Shown piece after piece: positions 63,073 through 64,000 of a stretch of DNA of 64,000 bases. The DNA lies in assembly GCF_009760405.1 (NCBI RefSeq), contig NZ_WRPP01000001.1, positions 992,001-1,056,000 on the forward strand, written 5' to 3'. Below the pieces are notes generated by a model, which had not been told where the DNA came from, did no database searches, and worked only from the letters and a program-made list of their open reading frames with translations. Position 1 is the first letter of the stretch, and the number at the start of each line of letters is the position of its first letter. Both the position numbers and the translations under genes were made by a program. The stretch is from Nocardia terrae. GTDB lineage: Bacteria > Actinomycetota > Actinomycetes > Mycobacteriales > Mycobacteriaceae.

Positions 63073-64000
63073 GTGACGACTGCAGAAGTTTGGATCCTGA
63101 TCGCCGCGATCGTCGCGGTGCTGCTCGTGGCGCTGGTTGCCGGATACGCCCTGAACAAGCGCCGCCGTATCTCGCTGACCCCGGAGGCCGCCGAAACCAA
63201 GGAGGTCACCGACCGGTCCGGCGGATATCAGGCATCGAGCGGATTCAGCTTCAGCCAAGGAAGCACCGCCGAGAAGGAGAAGGTCCCCGCGGCCGAGTCC
63301 AAGCCGGTCCCGCTCCCGCCCGAGCGCACCGACGACGAGGGCCAGCCCCATGTCGGCGACGACGCCGCCGTCCCGCGCGATGCCGCCAGGCGCAGCATCA
63401 CCGATGTCCGCCTGCCCGAGCCGGTGCAGGGCCCCGAGCCCGCGCCTGCCGCCGCGGAGGCCGTCACGCCCACCGGCTCCGCTCCTGCCCATACCGACCA
63501 GGCCGCCGCCGGTCGGGACGCCGCGACCGCAGAGAACGTGCCGTCGGCCGACGCCTCGGCTGCGGGCGAATCCGGCTCGGCGACCCCGACTTCCGTCGCG
63601 GGCGGCGCTCCCGCCGCGCCGACCGAGGACGAGGCGCGGACCGCTGCCGTCGAAGCGGCCGGGCAAGCCGGTGAGACCGCCGCCGGTCAGGGCGCGGGAG
63701 AGGTTGCCGAGCAGCCCCTCTCGCAGGAGGCCGCCGCCGAGGAGGCCGCCGAAGCCGCGGTTGCCGCCGCCGAGGTCGCCGCCGGCGCCGAGGCCGCTGT
63801 CGCCGCTCGGTCGGGCGCACCGGCCGCCGCACCCGAAACCGCTGTTCCGGCCGAGGCTTCCGCCCCGGCCATCGCCGAGATCGAGCCCACCGCGGGCCGT
63901 CTGAACCGCCTGCGCGGTCGTCTGTCCCGCTCGCAGAATGCCGTCGGCAAGTCGCTGCTCGGTCTGCTGGGCGGCGGCGATCTGGACGAGGAGTCCTGGG
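63073..64000 (+). CDS. ftsY: Signal recognition particle receptor FtsY, N-terminal part
   Basis: Visible are 309 codons from GTG 63073; the gene runs off the right edge. An N-terminal transmembrane anchor (VWILIAAIVAVLLVALVAGY) and KRRR are followed by a ~240-residue acidic, Ala/Glu-rich A domain, then the start of the helical N domain (LNRLRGRLSRSQNAVGKSLL, GLLGGGDLDEESW). The GTPase domain is not in view, but this layout and the position downstream of smc identify actinobacterial FtsY, which docks SRP-ribosome complexes at the membrane. Confidence 0.9.
   Translation, partial: MTTAEVWILIAAIVAVLLVALVAGYALNKRRRISLTPEAAETKEVTDRSGGYQASSGFSFSQGSTAEKEKVPAAESKPVPLPPERTDDEGQPHVGDDAAVPRDAARRSITDVRLPEPVQGPEPAPAAAEAVTPTGSAPAHTDQAAAGRDAATAENVPSADASAAGESGSATPTSVAGGAPAAPTEDEARTAAVEAAGQAGETAAGQGAGEVAEQPLSQEAAAEEAAEAAVAAAEVAAGAEAAVAARSGAPAAAPETAVPAEASAPAIAEIEPTAGRLNRLRGRLSRSQNAVGKSLLGLLGGGDLDEESW

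Overview
The window reads as chromosomal DNA of a high-GC actinomycete, most likely Nocardia or a close mycolic-acid-bearing relative. The reasons are very GC-rich coding DNA with many GTG starts, Ser/Thr protein kinases, Nocardia-type lipoprotein families, the cell-division factor SepIVA, and a conserved chromosomal backbone of pyc-rsmD, coaD, sepIVA-yceD-rpmF-rnc-mutM, acyP, smc and ftsY. In Mycobacterium these genes lie close together. Here the block is opened at several points by accessory DNA. I saw no rRNA, tRNA, CRISPR array or complete insertion sequence.

Layout. 1-4.6 kb (minus): a four-gene operon of three paralogous secreted or lipid-anchored proteins followed by a Ser/Thr kinase that runs off the left edge. 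4.9-8.9 kb (plus): pyruvate carboxylase and the 16S rRNA methylase RsmD, overlapping by 4 nt. 8.9-12.7 kb: accessory genes, namely a TetR/DUF4345 divergent pair with twin operators, an antitoxin-like gene and a toxin fragment head-to-head with a truncated ECF sigma factor, and a secreted phosphoesterase. 12.9-19.2 kb: coaD, a DUF559-type protein carrying a coding minisatellite, a GtrA protein, then sepIVA, yceD, rpmF, rnc and mutM. 19.3-24.7 kb: a reductase, then a three-gene operon that resembles the E. coli YgiB/YgiC/YjfL set (repeat-rich membrane protein, ATP-grasp ligase, DUF350 membrane protein), then acyP, an OsmC protein and a HAD phosphatase.

24.7-54.3 kb is an accessory block between acyP/osmC and smc. 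It holds a cytochrome P450, a lipoprotein phosphodiesterase, a split kdp potassium system (kdpDE on minus, kdpFABC on plus, about 4.4 kb apart), another receptor kinase, an SDR enzyme, a membrane-tethered PstS-like protein, a CPBP protease, an OafA-type acyltransferase, an ArsB/NhaD-type permease with a CBS partner, a metallophosphoesterase, an AhpD-like protein, a pair of acyl-CoA dehydrogenases, DUF1707 and polytopic membrane proteins, and a MerR regulator. 54.4-64 kb returns to the backbone with smc and the start of ftsY. Between them lie a secreted HAD phosphatase, an NmrA/TetR divergent pair with a clean palindromic operator, a 7TM protein ending in short tandem repeats, and a DUF2237 protein.

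The most notable points are: the YgiB/YgiC/YjfL-like peptide-ligase operon with repeated PTVRF motifs; tightly coupled membrane microproteins in front of kdpF and kdpD; a four-cysteine insertion in KdpC; twin operators at two divergent promoters; a junction at about 10,640 where two head-to-head genes have both lost their 5' ends; and a 14-unit, 21-bp coding minisatellite.
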